DNA of 64,000 bases. Origin: Dromiciops gliroides (lineage: Eukaryota > Chordata > Mammalia > Microbiotheria > Microbiotheriidae). This document shows positions 10,127 to 22,149 of this stretch, piece by piece; the stretch's first letter is position 1, and every line of letters starts with the position of its first letter. A program made the position numbers and the translations under genes. The stretch lies in assembly GCF_019393635.1 (NCBI RefSeq), contig NC_057862.1, positions 481,992,669-482,056,668 on the forward strand, given 5' to 3'. The notes under the pieces were generated by a model. The model did not search any database. It saw only the letters and a list, made by a program, of their open reading frames with translations, and was not told the DNA's origin.

Positions 10127-12315
10127 ATTTTTTCTTTTTTTTTTGGCTTTCAAAATTTGCACTTTACTATTACAAACACAGCAGTAGATGGGAAGGGGAA
10201 AGGGGGTTCACTGACCCCCAAACCCATTTTCTGAGCAACATGTATGATGAAGGAGGCCACTGGGACCCCCCCCCCCAAATCCTCCCCCATCCCCCAGCCT
10301 ATCATCCCCTGCTCTGGACCAAAAAGCTAGAGGCTGAGAAGATAGGAAAAAAGAAAAAGGGTATGAAAGGAAGGACTGAAGTAATTCAGAGGTGGAAATT
10401 CAGAGTTACCAACCCTGGTCTAGTGAGCTCAGGTAGCTGGGAGTCTAATTCTTCATTGCCCAGAGTCCACGGTGCAATAACAAGAAAAAAATGGTTCAGA
10501 GACCCCATGCAGAACCATTAGCAAAGGTCCTGAGAGGAACTCCTGGCTCCCAGTACTTAAGACCAAACTGCAAGACCTGAAAGGAAGCCAGGGGAAGGAC
10601 CTTAGTATGGTGACAGGAGGGAAAGAGGCAGCGGGGCTTCCCCTAGCAAGTCCAAAGGTGAGGGCCCAGGCAAGGCCAGGCTAGCTGGGTCAGATCCAGA
10701 AGCTCTCTTCCTTGCCATCAATGTGCCGAAATCATAGGTAAACATCTGTGCCGATCCCATGCAGGGACTGGAGCCACCTAGGTTCAGGATGTAGGTTGAC
10801 CAAAACCAAACCCGTGCAAAGGTCCTGACTGGCCGTTGCTGTTTGTATCCTGGTGATCAAAAAGTGGACTGATTTGGGGCTCCTGAGTGCTTGCCGTGGT
10901 GAAATGGTAGTCCATCACTTTGTCAAGTGGTGGTGAGCAGTGCCCCTACCCCATCTGAAATTCTGATTATGAAGTCGATATCATTGTTGGCAATGGTAAT
11001 GACAATATCCAGGACATTGTACGGAGTGTCTAAATAGATTTCCTTTGTGGCCCTCATGGCATTCTTCAGCAGCTCAGGAAGAATGTAGTCCAGGGGCATT
11101 GTGATGAAGGGGAAGCGGCAGCCATATGGCCATTGATTCGAATTTGAGGGTCATTCCCATACTTGTGTTCACACACCCTCCTGGCAAAGTCCATGATCTT
11201 CTTTGGGGAGAGTCCGGTACAGATGATCCCCACAAAGTTGGGCTTGTCTTCATGCAGGGGCAAGTGATGAGTGGCCAACATACAGATCCCAACCCTTGAC
11301 GTCAGTATCTTGTCCAAGAAGTATCAGACCAGCTTCTTATCCTAGATATGTTTTCGGCACTCTCGAAGTCCCTCAGCCAGGAGAGTTACCACATCTTTGT
11401 GTTCATCCAGGAGCTGATGGACCAACTGTCAATACTGGGCCTCAGATGCCTGGTCCTTTATAGGGGCAAGTTGACTCAACTTGTGGAAAGCTCGAATATA
11501 GAATTCATGCACATGGAGGATGGTAGGTTTGTAGCCGATGATGAAAGAAACCCTTGATTGGGTGAGTCATAGGCACAGGGCGCTCGTGGTGTAAGTAATG
11601 GGCACTTTTCAGCAGATGGCTGCCATCCCGGGAACGGCCTGAATACAACATCATGGTTGGAGTGAGACGGACAAAAGGCTTCTCAGCTGCAGCATCAATG
11701 GCGGACTGGTTGTAGAAAGAAGTGACTGTCTTGGATCGCTCTCTGGCTAGCTCCATGTGATGGGTGTCAGTGGCCAAAGTAGACCAAAATCAGAGAGCCG
11801 GGGACACTAGTGGCCAGAGTGGGGAGCCCCACAGGGGCCACTCCCCAGTACTTATGCTAAGAGCATCATTCTGCTCCCACTTGTTTATCCTTCCTGATGG
11901 TCCTCTAAGTGAACCCAGGAAGTAGGACAAAACAGGTTGGGGATGTAGGTGAGGTGGAGGAAGGCTTACCTCAGGCTTTGGGGGGAGGACAGGAAACAGA
12001 GGGCAGGCTTGGTAGACCCACTCCCATCCTTTTTCCCCTTCTGTAGGAAACAAATTTCAGCAGCCTGGGGACAGGCAGCCTCCTGAGGACAGCTAGGTGG
12101 GACCCTGGGAGAAAAGTACCAAGCACACAGACAGCACTAAAGGAGGACCTCCTATGCCAGGAAGGGAGGGCGGTGAGGAGCAGAGCATATCTGATGGGGT
12201 GGAGGGGGGGCGGAGAAGAGTGAGATGATGATAGCGAAGCAAGCAGCCTGTGCCCTTGGCTGCTGCCTCTCCCAGTTCTCCCCCCCTCCTCCTCTGGAGC
12301 CCTCCTCCCATCTCA
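10127..12315 (-). mobile_element. L1-type retrocopy of a BCKDK transcript
   Basis: A GC-rich 2.2-kb block stands out sharply from AT-rich flanks. Its left end is a poly(T) tract (the A tail of a reverse insertion). The flanks carry GTGTTTAATTATTC (10113-10126) and GTATTTAATTATTC (12316-12329), a 13/14 target-site duplication. These are the hallmarks of L1-mediated mRNA retrotransposition. In transcript order (right to left) it holds about 540 bp of 5' sequence, a broken BCKDK coding region, and about 560 bp of 3'UTR ending near an AGTAAA-like signal. The 5' part does not look like spliced BCKDK leader (see findings). Confidence 0.88.
10690..11777 (-). pseudogene. BCKDK: Processed pseudogene of BCKDK kinase
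   Basis: The parent enzyme is the mitochondrial kinase that phosphorylates and inactivates the E1-alpha subunit of the branched-chain 2-oxoacid dehydrogenase complex. Reverse-strand frames give recognisable BCKDK blocks in order: an N-terminal block containing [16 protein letters not shown] (ORF from 11777), a middle block with [20 protein letters not shown] (ORF from 11317), a C-terminal DYHFTTA/PLFDHQD/GFGFG region of the GHKL ATPase fold (about 10800-10950), and the terminal HIDGKEESFWI before the stop at 10690. The match is from memory of the human protein. The mitochondrial leader and initiator ATG are absent, blocks lie in different frames, and at least two premature stops are visible near the C terminus (one an apparent CGA-to-TGA change). 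Intronless across the coding blocks. No coding function is expected. Confidence 0.9.
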
Positions 12316-12329
12316 GTATTTAATTATTC

Positions 12330-13920
12330 TTAAATAATACATGACACTATTATTATATTATTAGAATATCTGAGAATCAGAAGCCACATGCTAAACAATT
12401 CCTATATCTTGGAACATGGGTGGTATTATTTTAGTTTAAAAGATTATTTGGCAAAATGTTTTCTCCTTAAGCTCATAAGTAAAATTTTTTATTTGATTCT
12501 ATAAAAATAAGAAATCCTTAGGACACAAAAAGATAAAAGTCTTTTTAAAAAAATCTTTATTCATCACCGATGATATTAGATTGCTGGTCCCTCTTTATTA
12601 TCTCCATGTGGCTTATCTGCATTCTGGCTAACACACAGCGCCTTCCCAGATGCTACACAAACTTCCTAAAGAGCAATTCAATCTTATTCTAAGAAGCAAG
12701 GGAACATTTTTGCGAAGATTTCTGGCAAATTGCTGTAACACTCTTGTGTGTAAGGTAACCTTATTTCTAGGAAAGACTCTACTTCCTAGCACAGGGATCC
12801 TTTAAACCCAAGTTCTCTATCATCTTTCTATCTTAGGGCAAGATATCTGACTCCTATGCACAGCTTTCCCTGTTGAAAGATGAAAGGCTGTGATTTTGAC
12901 CCAGCTAAGTAGAGCAAAAGTTTTATATATTACCTGTGTCTTTATTTATACAAAGAATGGAGTGGTGATCATATCCCCTGCATTCATTTGTCATTCGATG
13001 AATTTACTTAATGCAAACTCTTTATCTACCTCTATCTCTACCTCTATCTGTATCTATATTTATATCTATCTATATATGTATATACTCATATATGCATATA
13101 TATGTATACATAAATATATGAATTAATTTAAAAGTACCTATATATACACATATATCTGTGTGCATATCTATCATCTATCTATCTATGTATCAAAGTCTCT
13201 GTATTCTTTTTATTAGTGCAGAAACCTCACAATGAAGAAGTCTCTTGAGCAAAGATTAATTCTCTGCAATTCATGGCTTTAGAGAGGTACATGTTGCCTG
13301 GCAGAACTAAGTTAAGTAATTTATCAAGTCATCTACTAATCAGAAGTTTCTTAAAGAGATTAAAATATTTTTTAAAAGATAAAGGATAAGACCCTGTTCT
13401 CAAAAAGTTTACAATCTAAAGCAAAAGTCATCTAAGAAAAAAAAAAAAGTTTGATAAATATTCAAGATAGAGTCATGTAATCTCTTCTCTTGTTGTTTCT
13501 AATTGTCCTTGCTCTGTCATTCTGAAAATATATTCTGAAAAGCTTGAAAAAAACTTCTCAATATATTTCTTTCTTTTTTATTTTCCTGTGATTCCCCTAC
13601 ATTATTCACATTTCTTCTTCTTAATGTATCTAAAATTTCTTTTAAAAAGCCTTTATATCTAGTTCACAATCACTACGAAACATCAATTTATTCTCTTAAA
13701 AAGACTGCTACTTGGTTTAGCAATGGAACTTACAGCAGTTATTTATTTATTTATTTTTAAGTAACAATGAGTAGTAAATGTGTTGAGGAAATTAGTACTG
13801 CCTTTGTACTGGTACAATACAAGATGTCGTTTTTTGTTTTTTTTGTTGTTGTTATTTTTATTTTTAGCATCCAAATTGCTTTTTGAACTATTCTAAACTT
13901 CCAAACATTTTCCAGTCTCT
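12330..13920. other. AT-rich non-coding sequence with microsatellites
   Basis: No gene seen. Contains degenerate CTATCT/TATA microsatellite at about 13020-13190 and an (ATTT)n run near 13739-13756. The reported ORF at 12890-13126 reads into the microsatellite. Confidence 0.45.
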
Positions 13921-13924
13921 TTAT

Positions 13925-14515
13925 ACATTACTCTCCACCATGTACTCTGCACTCTGGTGACACTGGTTTCCTGGTTGTTCTAAAAACAAGACACACCATC
14001 CTTCAGTTCAGGGCATTTTTTCTGTATTTTCCCCATGTCTGTAATATTCTCCCTCTTCTACAACACATACTGATTTTCCTAACTTCCTTTAAATGCCAAC
14101 TAAAATCTGTCTTTTTCTGGAAGGCTTCTTCAATACCTCTTTATTTTTTTTTTCTTTTAGTGAGGCAATTGGGGTTAAGTGACTTGCTAACGGTCACACA
14201 GCTAGTAAGTGTTAAGTGTCTGAGGCCAGATTTGAACTCAGGTACTCCTGACTCCAGGGCCGGTGCTCTATCCACTGCACCATCTAGCTGCCCCACATCA
14301 ATACCTCTTAATTCTAATGCCCCCATAATTATTTCATATTTACCCTGTATACAGCTTGGTCATTATATATTTGTTTGCATGCCATTTTTCCCATTGGATT
14401 GCAAGTTCCTTGAGGGCAGGGACTTTCTTTTACCTCTTTTTGTATCCCCACCATTTAAGACAGTGCCTGGAACATAGCAGATGCTTAATAAATGTTTATC
14501 AATTGATTGTCTCTT
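13925..14515 (+). repeat. L2 LINE 3' end split by a SINE
   Basis: Phrases in order: 'cattactctccaccatg', 'tcctaacttcctttaaatgcc', 'tggaaggcttcttcaatacc', then after the SINE 'ccattggattgcaagttcc', 'ttgagggcagggactttc' and 'catagcagatgcttaataa'. This is the classic L2 3' end. A SINE sits at 14142-14297. Confidence 0.75.
14142..14297 (-). mobile_element. tRNA-derived SINE, CCCCAATTGCC tail type
   Basis: Reverse copy inside an L2. Perfect 12-bp target duplication TCAATACCTCTT at 14130-14141 and 14298-14309. Confidence 0.93.
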
Positions 14516-14880
14516 CCAACAGATTATAAATTCTATGAGTGTAGGGACTGGCATTTTGCCCTTTTTGTACCCCCAGCAGTTCATGAGGTTTCAGGTACAT
14601 ATTAGGAGCTTGATAATATTGTTGTTGTTCTGTCATTTCAGTCATGTATGGCTCATGATCCTATTTAGAGTGGTTTGCCATTTCCTTCTCCAAATTATTT
14701 TATAGATGAGGAAGCTGAGGCAAACTCATAGCTAGTCCAGGGTTACATAGCTAGAAAGTGTTTGAGGATTGATTTGAACTCAGGAAGATGAGTCTTCTGA
14801 TTTTGAGCCCAGAACTCTATCCACCATGCCACCTAGCAGCCCAGTAGGAACTTAATAAAATGTTTATTGATTGATTTGTA
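14516..14880 (+). repeat. Second L2 3' end interrupted by MAR1
   Basis: A second L2-like tail ('attctatgagtgtagggactgg', 'acatattaggagcttgataa') resumes at 14843 with 'taggaacttaataaaatgt'. The MAR1-like SINE lies between, and the repeated TAGGAGCTTGATAA / TAGGAACTTAATAA marks its target duplication. Confidence 0.6.
14617..14843 (-). mobile_element. MAR1-like CORE-SINE
   Basis: Reverse copy with a GTTGTTGTT tail remnant, 'cagtcatgtatggctcatga', 'ggtttgccatttccttctcc', CORE region 'gatgaggaagctgaggcaaa', and head 'actctatccaccatgccacc'. Inserted in an L2 3' end. Confidence 0.75.
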
Positions 14881-16020
14881 GCCAAATCATTATGGAGTCA
14901 TTTAACCCATGGTTTTCTGGTGAATAATGATTTATCTCTATAATAGCATAATTTATGTTTTCTGATTGTGCTACCATTTCTATCCCCTCATTGAATGATA
15001 GTGGCAAAATTAAGAGACATAAGGATTTTGTAATATTTGGGATCAATATATGAAAATATGTTTTGGTGGGAGGCTATTTTAAGAACTGATTTCTGGGCAA
15101 GCGTAGGCCTGAGTTCACATCTGGAATCATAGGCAAATTACTTTCAGTTAGGATGAAATGAAGAAAGATGGGTTCTAACCACAGGCTTCCCAATAAATGA
15201 AATTTTGGTATAATGCCGAAATCAAAAAGTGAGTTTGGTTAGTTCTTAATCATTCCTTGGATAATATAAAAAAAAAAAATGTGGAGGAGGGATTTTTATT
15301 GTTTGTAAGCAGTATATGTCCAACCCAATGAGATCAAGTCTAGAATTAATAAATATAATGAAAGTATGAAATAATGTCCGGAAATAAATTCAGGGACACA
15401 AAAAAATCAGTGTTATTAGGTAAAAGCATAAAACCAAACTGTCTGAAAATATTAAAACCATCCATATGGAACAAGAATGGATTTCATTGCTGTAGCAAAC
15501 AAATCATTAAAAAATAAATAACAGCTTTTTAGAGAGAAAATATATGAATAACTATCTAGAAATAATAAATTTACTGCAACAGTTTTGAATGGCATCCCAT
15601 TTTCCTGCAAAACACAAGGAAATGATCAAACTGAATAAATGACCAAGTATACCACTTTTATTTCAACATTTACTAGTATAAATTTCAAAATTGTTTTAAT
15701 GGTTATTCATTTCCACTTTTGTTTGGCAACCATAACTGAAAAAGAGCACATTTAAAGAGCAATAAATAACATAAAGAAAGAAAGAACAATAAATGTTTAA
15801 TGGTCAACTAGGGCTATCTTTGAAAGAAACCTTACTTAATCCAAAGAAAATCTCCACTTAATTGAATTAAGCAAAGGGTTATAGAGTAAATGATTTCTAT
15901 GTGTCAGGAAGGTGACTAGTGATACCTCTGACCTCTCCAATTTACTTCCATGGAGCTCAAAAGTAAAATGGTTTCCCTTTGTTCCTTTTCTTTTTGACAC
16001 TCTAAGTCTGATATCAATCA
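14881..16020. other. AT-rich non-coding sequence
   Basis: No gene or recognisable repeat. ORFs at 14864-15046 and 15836-16033 have no domain signature. Confidence 0.4.
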
Positions 16021-16164
16021 AACTAAACCACAAACATTTATTAATTACCTATTAGGTGCCTGACTGTTGTTTTTGAAGACATAGTTACAAATAAAATCAA
16101 TGAAACAATACCATTTCAGCAGGAAAGTGTAATCTAACTGGGGAGACAAGAACATATACACACA

Positions 16165-16415
16165 TTTTATTATTGTTGTCACTGTGTCTTATCAGTCATA
16201 GCTGACTGCATCTCCCATTTGGAATTTCTTGGCAAACATATTGGAATAGCTTGTCATTTCCTTCTCTAATTCATTTTATAGAGGAAGAACTGAGGCAGAC
16301 AGGGTTAAGTGGTTTGTCAAGGGTCACATAGCTCCTAAGTAAGGTTATATTTGAACTCAGGTTCTCCTGAATACAGGTCTGGTGTTCTATCCACCATACC
16401 AGGTAGCTATCCATA
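16165..16415 (-). mobile_element. MAR1-like CORE-SINE
   Basis: Reverse copy: 'attattgttgtcactgtgtc', 'ggaatttcttggcaaacat', 'gaggaagaactgaggcag', 'agggtcacatagctcctaag', head 'gttctatccaccatacc'. It sits inside the ancient repeat described for 16025-17225. Confidence 0.75.
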
Positions 16416-16779
16416 TATAGATATATGCAAAATACATGAAAGAGGCTAAACATAAATAAACTCTAAGTAGTTTAATACTGCATAGTTTAAAAGGCAGGGT
16501 ACTAGTTGTTCAAGGAATCAGAAAAGGCTTAGGTTAGAAGATAATGAACTGTATCTTGCAAGAGTAGAGGGATTTTGTGTGGTAAGAGTGTATTCCAGAT
16601 ATAGGGAATTTAATGCAAAGTTATAAAGATGGACTATGGAAGGTCATATGGGAAAGAAGGCTAATATGACTGGATCACAGAGTGGAAGAAGGAAGAAATA
16701 TACAGTGAGGCTTGATAGATATGTGAAGAAAGTTTGTGAAGGGATTTAAAAGTTAAAAAAAATAGATATATATGTATAC

Positions 16780-16844
16780 ATACACCCATTATATAATACA
16801 TATATGTGTGTGTATACAATATATACAATATATAATACATATAT

Positions 16845-16875
<31 letters not shown>

Positions 16876-16895
16876 ATACACACACACACACACAC
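16780..16895. repeat. AT/GT microsatellite with GT-TATA-AC palindrome
   Basis: An ATATATGT-type tract leads into (GT)n that turns at a TATA centre into (AC)n. 16858-16895 is a perfect 38-bp palindrome centred between 16876 and 16877. Confidence 0.85.
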
Positions 16896-17248
16896 CAGCC
16901 AGTGAAGAAGCTATTGTAAAGATCTAGGTGATGTGAGTAGAGAGGACTTGAATGAAAGAGATATTGTGAAGTCAGAGATAGCAACCTCTAACTACTTATT
17001 GCTTACTTGGGATAAAGGGAAGTAAAGAGGTGAGTATAGGCAAACTTATGATCATAGGAAAGTAGAAAAATGGTGGTATATTTGATAGAAATCAGGAAGT
17101 TTAGAAGAGAGATAGGTTTACAAATGAGGACTGGAAGCCAGATAATTAATTTAATTTTAAACATGTTGAGTGTAAGTATCTCTTGGACATCTAATTTGAA
17201 CTGACCAATAGGCACGTCTTGATTTGATACTGAAGTTAGTGGGGCTCA

Positions 17249-17480
17249 ATATTTATGTATGTATGTATGTATGTATGCATGTATGTATGCATGCATGCAT
17301 GTATGTATGCATGCATGTGTGTCTGTATATGTGTGGGTATATGCATATGTATATATGTGTGCATATATTTAAATGGATATGTATGTTCATATATAGTCCT
17401 ATCACATGCATACATATGCTTACACATAAATATATGCATTTTATATATAGATATGTGTGTATATATATATAATATGAACA
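17249..17480. repeat. (ATGT)n/(ATGC)n microsatellite
   Basis: Starts as regular ATGT/ATGC tetranucleotides (about 17255-17320) and decays into TATATGTG-like sequence up to about 17470. The overlapping ORFs on both strands here are artefacts of the repeat. Confidence 0.85.
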
Positions 17481-17835
17481 TACTTGTAAGTCATCATCAT
17501 AGATACAATAATTAAACCAGTAGTAACTGATGAAGTCACAAAGAAAGCAAATAAAAAAGAAAAGTGAGTCTAAGACAAGACTTTATAGAAACCAAAATTA
17601 TAGAGTAGAAACTGGATAATAAATCAACAAAGGCTATTGAGGAGTGGTTTGATTGGTGAAGAAATAGGATAGCATCAAAAACTCTCAAGAGTGAATATTT
17701 CATAATGTTCCTTTATTTATTTGTAAGATTGCTAAAAGTGACCTATGCAAGTATCCAAAAGAGCTAGTTTCCTAAATATGATTCAAAAGCAAATCAATTC
17801 AAATATAAGGTATTTTTTAGAGAGGGGGTGGGAAG
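17481..17835. other. Non-coding sequence
   Basis: AT-rich; resembles a decayed part of the ancient repeat family at 16025-17225 ('gtgaagaaataggatagca'). No gene seen. Confidence 0.35.
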
Positions 17836-17839
17836 TAAA

Positions 17840-18290
17840 GAGATAAACATTATTAAGAACTTACTGTGTGTTAGTCACAGTGCTAACTGCTTCATAAATG
17901 GATCCTTACAACCCTTCAAGATAGGTATTATCCTTATCCTTATTTCATAGTTGAGAAAACAGTTACTTGCTTATGGTCACACAGCTAGACAGTATGTTAG
18001 GTTGAATTTAAACTTAGGTATTCCTGACTCAAGTATCCATTTAACTGTACCACTTAAGAGAGCACCTAATTGCCTTTGTTTTTTTTTTTTTTTGGGGGGG
18101 GTGGTTTTGCAGGGCAATGAGAGTTAAGGGACTTGTCCAGGGTCACACAGCTAGTTAAGTGTCAAGTGTCTGAGGATGGATTTGAACTCAGGACCTCCTG
18201 AATCCAAGGCCAGTGCTTTATCCACTGAGCCACCTAGCTGCCCCTCACCTAATTGCCTTTGATGCATTCAAGTCAGAATGAACAAACACT
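17840..18290 (-). repeat. MIR/THER-like relic with inserted SINE
   Basis: Reverse-order MIR phrases 'aacttactgtgtgttagtca', 'agataggtattatccttatc', 'tggtcacacagctagac' and 'acttaggtattcctgactc' are visible before the SINE at 18079-18245. Confidence 0.65.
18079..18245 (-). mobile_element. tRNA-derived SINE, CCCTCATTGCC tail type
   Basis: Reverse copy with perfect 16-bp target duplication CACCTAATTGCCTTTG at 18063-18078 and 18246-18261. Confidence 0.94.
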
Positions 18291-21200
18291 GTTAATTATT
18301 TTTGGTTACTGAAAGATTTGGCAGATATGATTGCTCAGCTATTGTTCTTGGTTCTTGTTTGAGTTGGTTAACCAAACAAGATAGCAACAGTTAAAAAACC
18401 ATACAAGACTGATATCAGATCAGGAAATCTAAGGAAACAAAATCATAGTGAATTGTTTTTTTCAAGCCCCAGTTGGCAAAGGGATATAGACAAAGAGGTA
18501 TGAGGACATTGGAGATGGGGGATTTCCAGGAAAAGATACATAGAACATTCTTAAGTAGTTGGAGACTGTGTTTCAAGTTAAGAAGAGAACTATAGATCAC
18601 AAATCCATGAAAGAGGAATGAGTACCAACTGTCAGCCATGTCACTCACTACCCAGATTCAGAATGGATTGAGGAGGGGAATTCCTCTTAGCTGTGTCATT
18701 ATAGAATGCGGAGGTCATGGCCCCCCCAAAACCATACAGAATCCTAAGGTGCCTGGCTTTGCATCACATCTTGGAAAATCACATAAATTTCCTGTGCCTC
18801 CATTTCCTAGTCTTTAAAATAGGGATAATAATGCTTAACTCATAAGTTTGTGATAAGCATTCAATAAGATAACAAATGTAAAATCTTTTGCAAGGTTCAA
18901 AATGTTATGTGCAGTAAAGGTCAGCTATTATTCTATCCATTTGTGACCTCTTTAATTAGAACACCAACAATCAATTCTGTGAATTAAAAAAAAAAAATAC
19001 TTGCATCATTGTTCAGTCCAACCAAGCCTTGTTTGATGAATTCTTCAAGACAAAATAGCAATCCCAACTTTCCCATTAAAAAAAAAATCTTCCTGAGTCT
19101 AGCCTTTTGGCACCATTTTCATTGTAATTGTCCCTTGAAAATCAGCTATTAAATATTCAATTAGTCTATTAATATTAAAAGCTATCGTCACGAATTTAAA
19201 AGGTCTCCTTGGCTGTTAGTGAAATGGATGAGCCTAAATGTTTGCTTTTCCTGCCTACTGAAGAATGATGTTATTTTGTGAATTGTAAAATCAAATTGTA
19301 TAGATGTGATGCATGAATAAAGCATGACTCCATTTCTCTCCCACCCTCCATAGTTGATATAGTAGCTTTATCACTCTCACAACATGAGCAACAGAATTGT
19401 TTCAGAACCATTTTGGCCTTAACTCCCAAGCAACTCATCAGCCAAGTTCTTTTAGTGGGGCAGCATGATATACAGGAAGAAATGCCAATTTCTCAAACTG
19501 TGCTGTTGTAGAGATGAATGAAGTCAGGAAAAATAGGTGAGAATTTCCTTAATTTAAGTCTACACAGTGTAGGAAAGCAACCCTTTAAATACCTTGATGG
19601 AACAATACCTGGGAAGCAACTGTGAACTGTATTATCTTTTGTTTTTATTAAGAAAGAGGGAAAAAAAGTAGAGGAGCTTCAAAAAAATGACCAACTCCAA
19701 ACTAGTAAAATCCTTAAAAAATAATTCATAATAAATTTATTCATAAATAACTTTCTAATCTGCATATAACTTTGAAAATCCATAGTAGTGCTAATGTGTG
19801 GTCATTGGAGGTAGGGAATGATGTTTTGTGTTTTGGGGTGTATGGTTTGTGGGGTATTATAGGCTTACTTAGTAATCGTGCACTCTTACTTAACACGATA
19901 ACAAATCATCATAATTATTGAAGAATTTAGGGATCAGCCGACCACTCCTTTGGGAACATTACTTTCCTTAGAATTCTAAATAGTTTATGCTATCCCCTGC
20001 TTTGCATAATGGCAAGGGTAAAAGGTTCCAGAAGAATATTTATATGAATTTCCTATTATAGCATGACCCATCAGTCTTTGTTCATGGGTACCATTTTTAT
20101 CCTATCTTTGCCAAAGGATTATTGTGACTAGGAGAAGGGGGTGATGTGAAACTAGAAGAAATTCTTGACATATGTGAATTCAATATTTATCTCTTTTTTC
20201 AATAACTATATTTTAGTATCCTTACAAGGATGGAGATCCTGTAATGACTTACTGTTCAAATTAGTACGATAACTTTAGTTATGGTGAAAGAGATGGGATA
20301 GGTAGATATGATTTTGCAAAATTCCTCCACAAAAATCTTTTTAGCTATTTCTAAGATATTTTAATTGATTTTAAAAGACTTCCCTATTTTCCATTTCATT
20401 TGGAATCATTGTTTGTATAGACCGATTTTGCTTCTACATGGGATAACAATGCTGACTCCATATTTTCTGTTGAAATACGGGATTACAGGATCAGGCACCA
20501 ACTCCATCAGAGAATGGTTGAATTGAAACTAGTATTTTGAAGTTCACAGGGGGAAATTATTCTTTCCACATGATCAAGTCTTAAATAGTTACTCAAGAAA
20601 GTGATTTCAGGTTTTAGGAATAAAGCTGCAAGACATCCTCTGCCTTGCTCACCCTATAAAAGATTTCCAAGGGAAGAGTGAGTAGCAAGCACCCTAAAGA
20701 CTTACATGGAACAGGGGGAAACATGAGGATAGGCTAGAGGGCCAGGAAAGGAAAAAAAGGAGTGGGAAGGAAAGAAAGTAGAAACAGTTGCAGAATTAAA
20801 ATTATGGTAAGAAAATTTCTCCAAAGTATCAAATTTAAAGAGCTCTTTTAGCAGTCAATAACAAAAAAACAAGAAAGCTACACACCTATTTGAAGTTTGG
20901 GGGTGAACTATACAGTTCTTGGCACAATCCTGCTTCCTCCTCTGATTGTCCATCCTCCTTATCAATGTTCTCTGGATTCTTTCTCTCCTCCCTCTGGCTT
21001 GGTTCTCTACACATCCATCCCATAACCTACCCCATATTCCTCTTCAGTTTGTGCCACTTAATGCATGCCAATTTGTGGTCATTAGCCCTAGTGAAAAAAT
21101 CTTAGTTATTGCTCTGAGAGGAAAGAGAAGAAATAGATAAAGAGAGAAAAAAGTGGAAAGGACAATCGTTTCTTACTCATCCTCACATGTCTTCCTTACT

Positions 21201-21500
21201 TGTGCCGGATGTAAGATCAGAGAGGATGGAGAATGAGATTTCTTTGCTTGTATCTATGTGAAATTGTTTAAATGTTTATTTGTGAAAAAGAGTTGATTTC
21301 ATAATAAATTGAAGATGGCTAGGAAGGCTTAGGAATCATCTAGATATCTACACTACCTTTTCCATTTTTCTTTTTGCTAAAAGCAGCTTCAGGCTTAACT
21401 TGTTTGGTGGGGGGTCTACATTGTTCTACATCATTGTTTTGGTGATTTGTGAGCTAATTTACATTTTATGAAAGCAATTGATATCATGATTTATATTAGA
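18262..21500. other. Mostly repeat-free non-coding interval
   Basis: The longest stretch without young repeats. Only a MIR-like relic at about 18765-18940 ('cctccatttcctagtcttta') is recognised. About 18945-19340 has the dense, non-repetitive AT-rich texture common in conserved non-coding elements, but conservation cannot be seen from one sequence. ORFs at 18415-18648 and 20890-21140 lack domains or splice context. Confidence 0.4.
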
Positions 21501-21571
21501 TTCATTCAAGGCTAACAGCTACTCTAAATGAGTGTGTATGTTCCTCTCTAACCTCCTCACACTCCAAGGGC

Positions 21572-21723
<152 letters not shown>

Positions 21724-22149
21724 CTAGCCTGGTAAAATACTATTTTCCCATACATTAAATATATATCTTACCCTTTTTTGCAGGTTCATTAAAAAGTCAT
21801 GCATCTCATTCATTGCCAGGTTTCTAATCATTTTTGGGGGATGAATATACCAATGTGTGCTATTAAAAGCTAACAGCCTGTGTACATCTTTGAAACTCCT
21901 CTCTATCCCAAAACTTACAGGTTTCTGTAACTTGGCATTAGGCATTTTGATGCATTCTGCATCCATAGGATACCTGCTTATTCAAGAACATGGACATGCA
22001 CTGTGATTCTCTGAACATCACATATTCATAAAATAATTAATTCACTCCCCCAACACAGTTGATTGTCTTTTGGAACATGAGAAAAAAACAACACTAATCT
22101 GAGCTCTAAAAACTTGTATCTTAGCTTTGACAGATATTTTAGATATGAC

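Larger units (their letters stand above)
16025..17225 (+). repeat. Long ancient interspersed repeat, family unnamed
   Basis: The order 'acatttattaattacctatt', 'aatctaactggggagac', 'gtgtattccagatataggg', 'ggatcacagagtggaagaa', 'tgaagggatttaaaagtt', 'aaacatgttgagtgtaagt' is that of a long dispersed therian repeat I recognise but cannot name. It is interrupted by a MAR1-like SINE and a palindromic GT/AC tract. Similar stretches occur at 42780-43140, 49115-49270 and 51290-51640. Confidence 0.5.

Noticed and set aside
11790..12311. GC-rich block as a CpG island or host gene promoter
   Set aside because: It lies inside the TSD-bounded BCKDK retrocopy, has few CpGs, and belongs to the inserted transcript.
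17224..17515. Cysteine/methionine/tyrosine-rich ORFs on both strands
   Set aside because: All derive from the ATGT/ATGC microsatellite; ORFs open on both strands are a repeat artefact.
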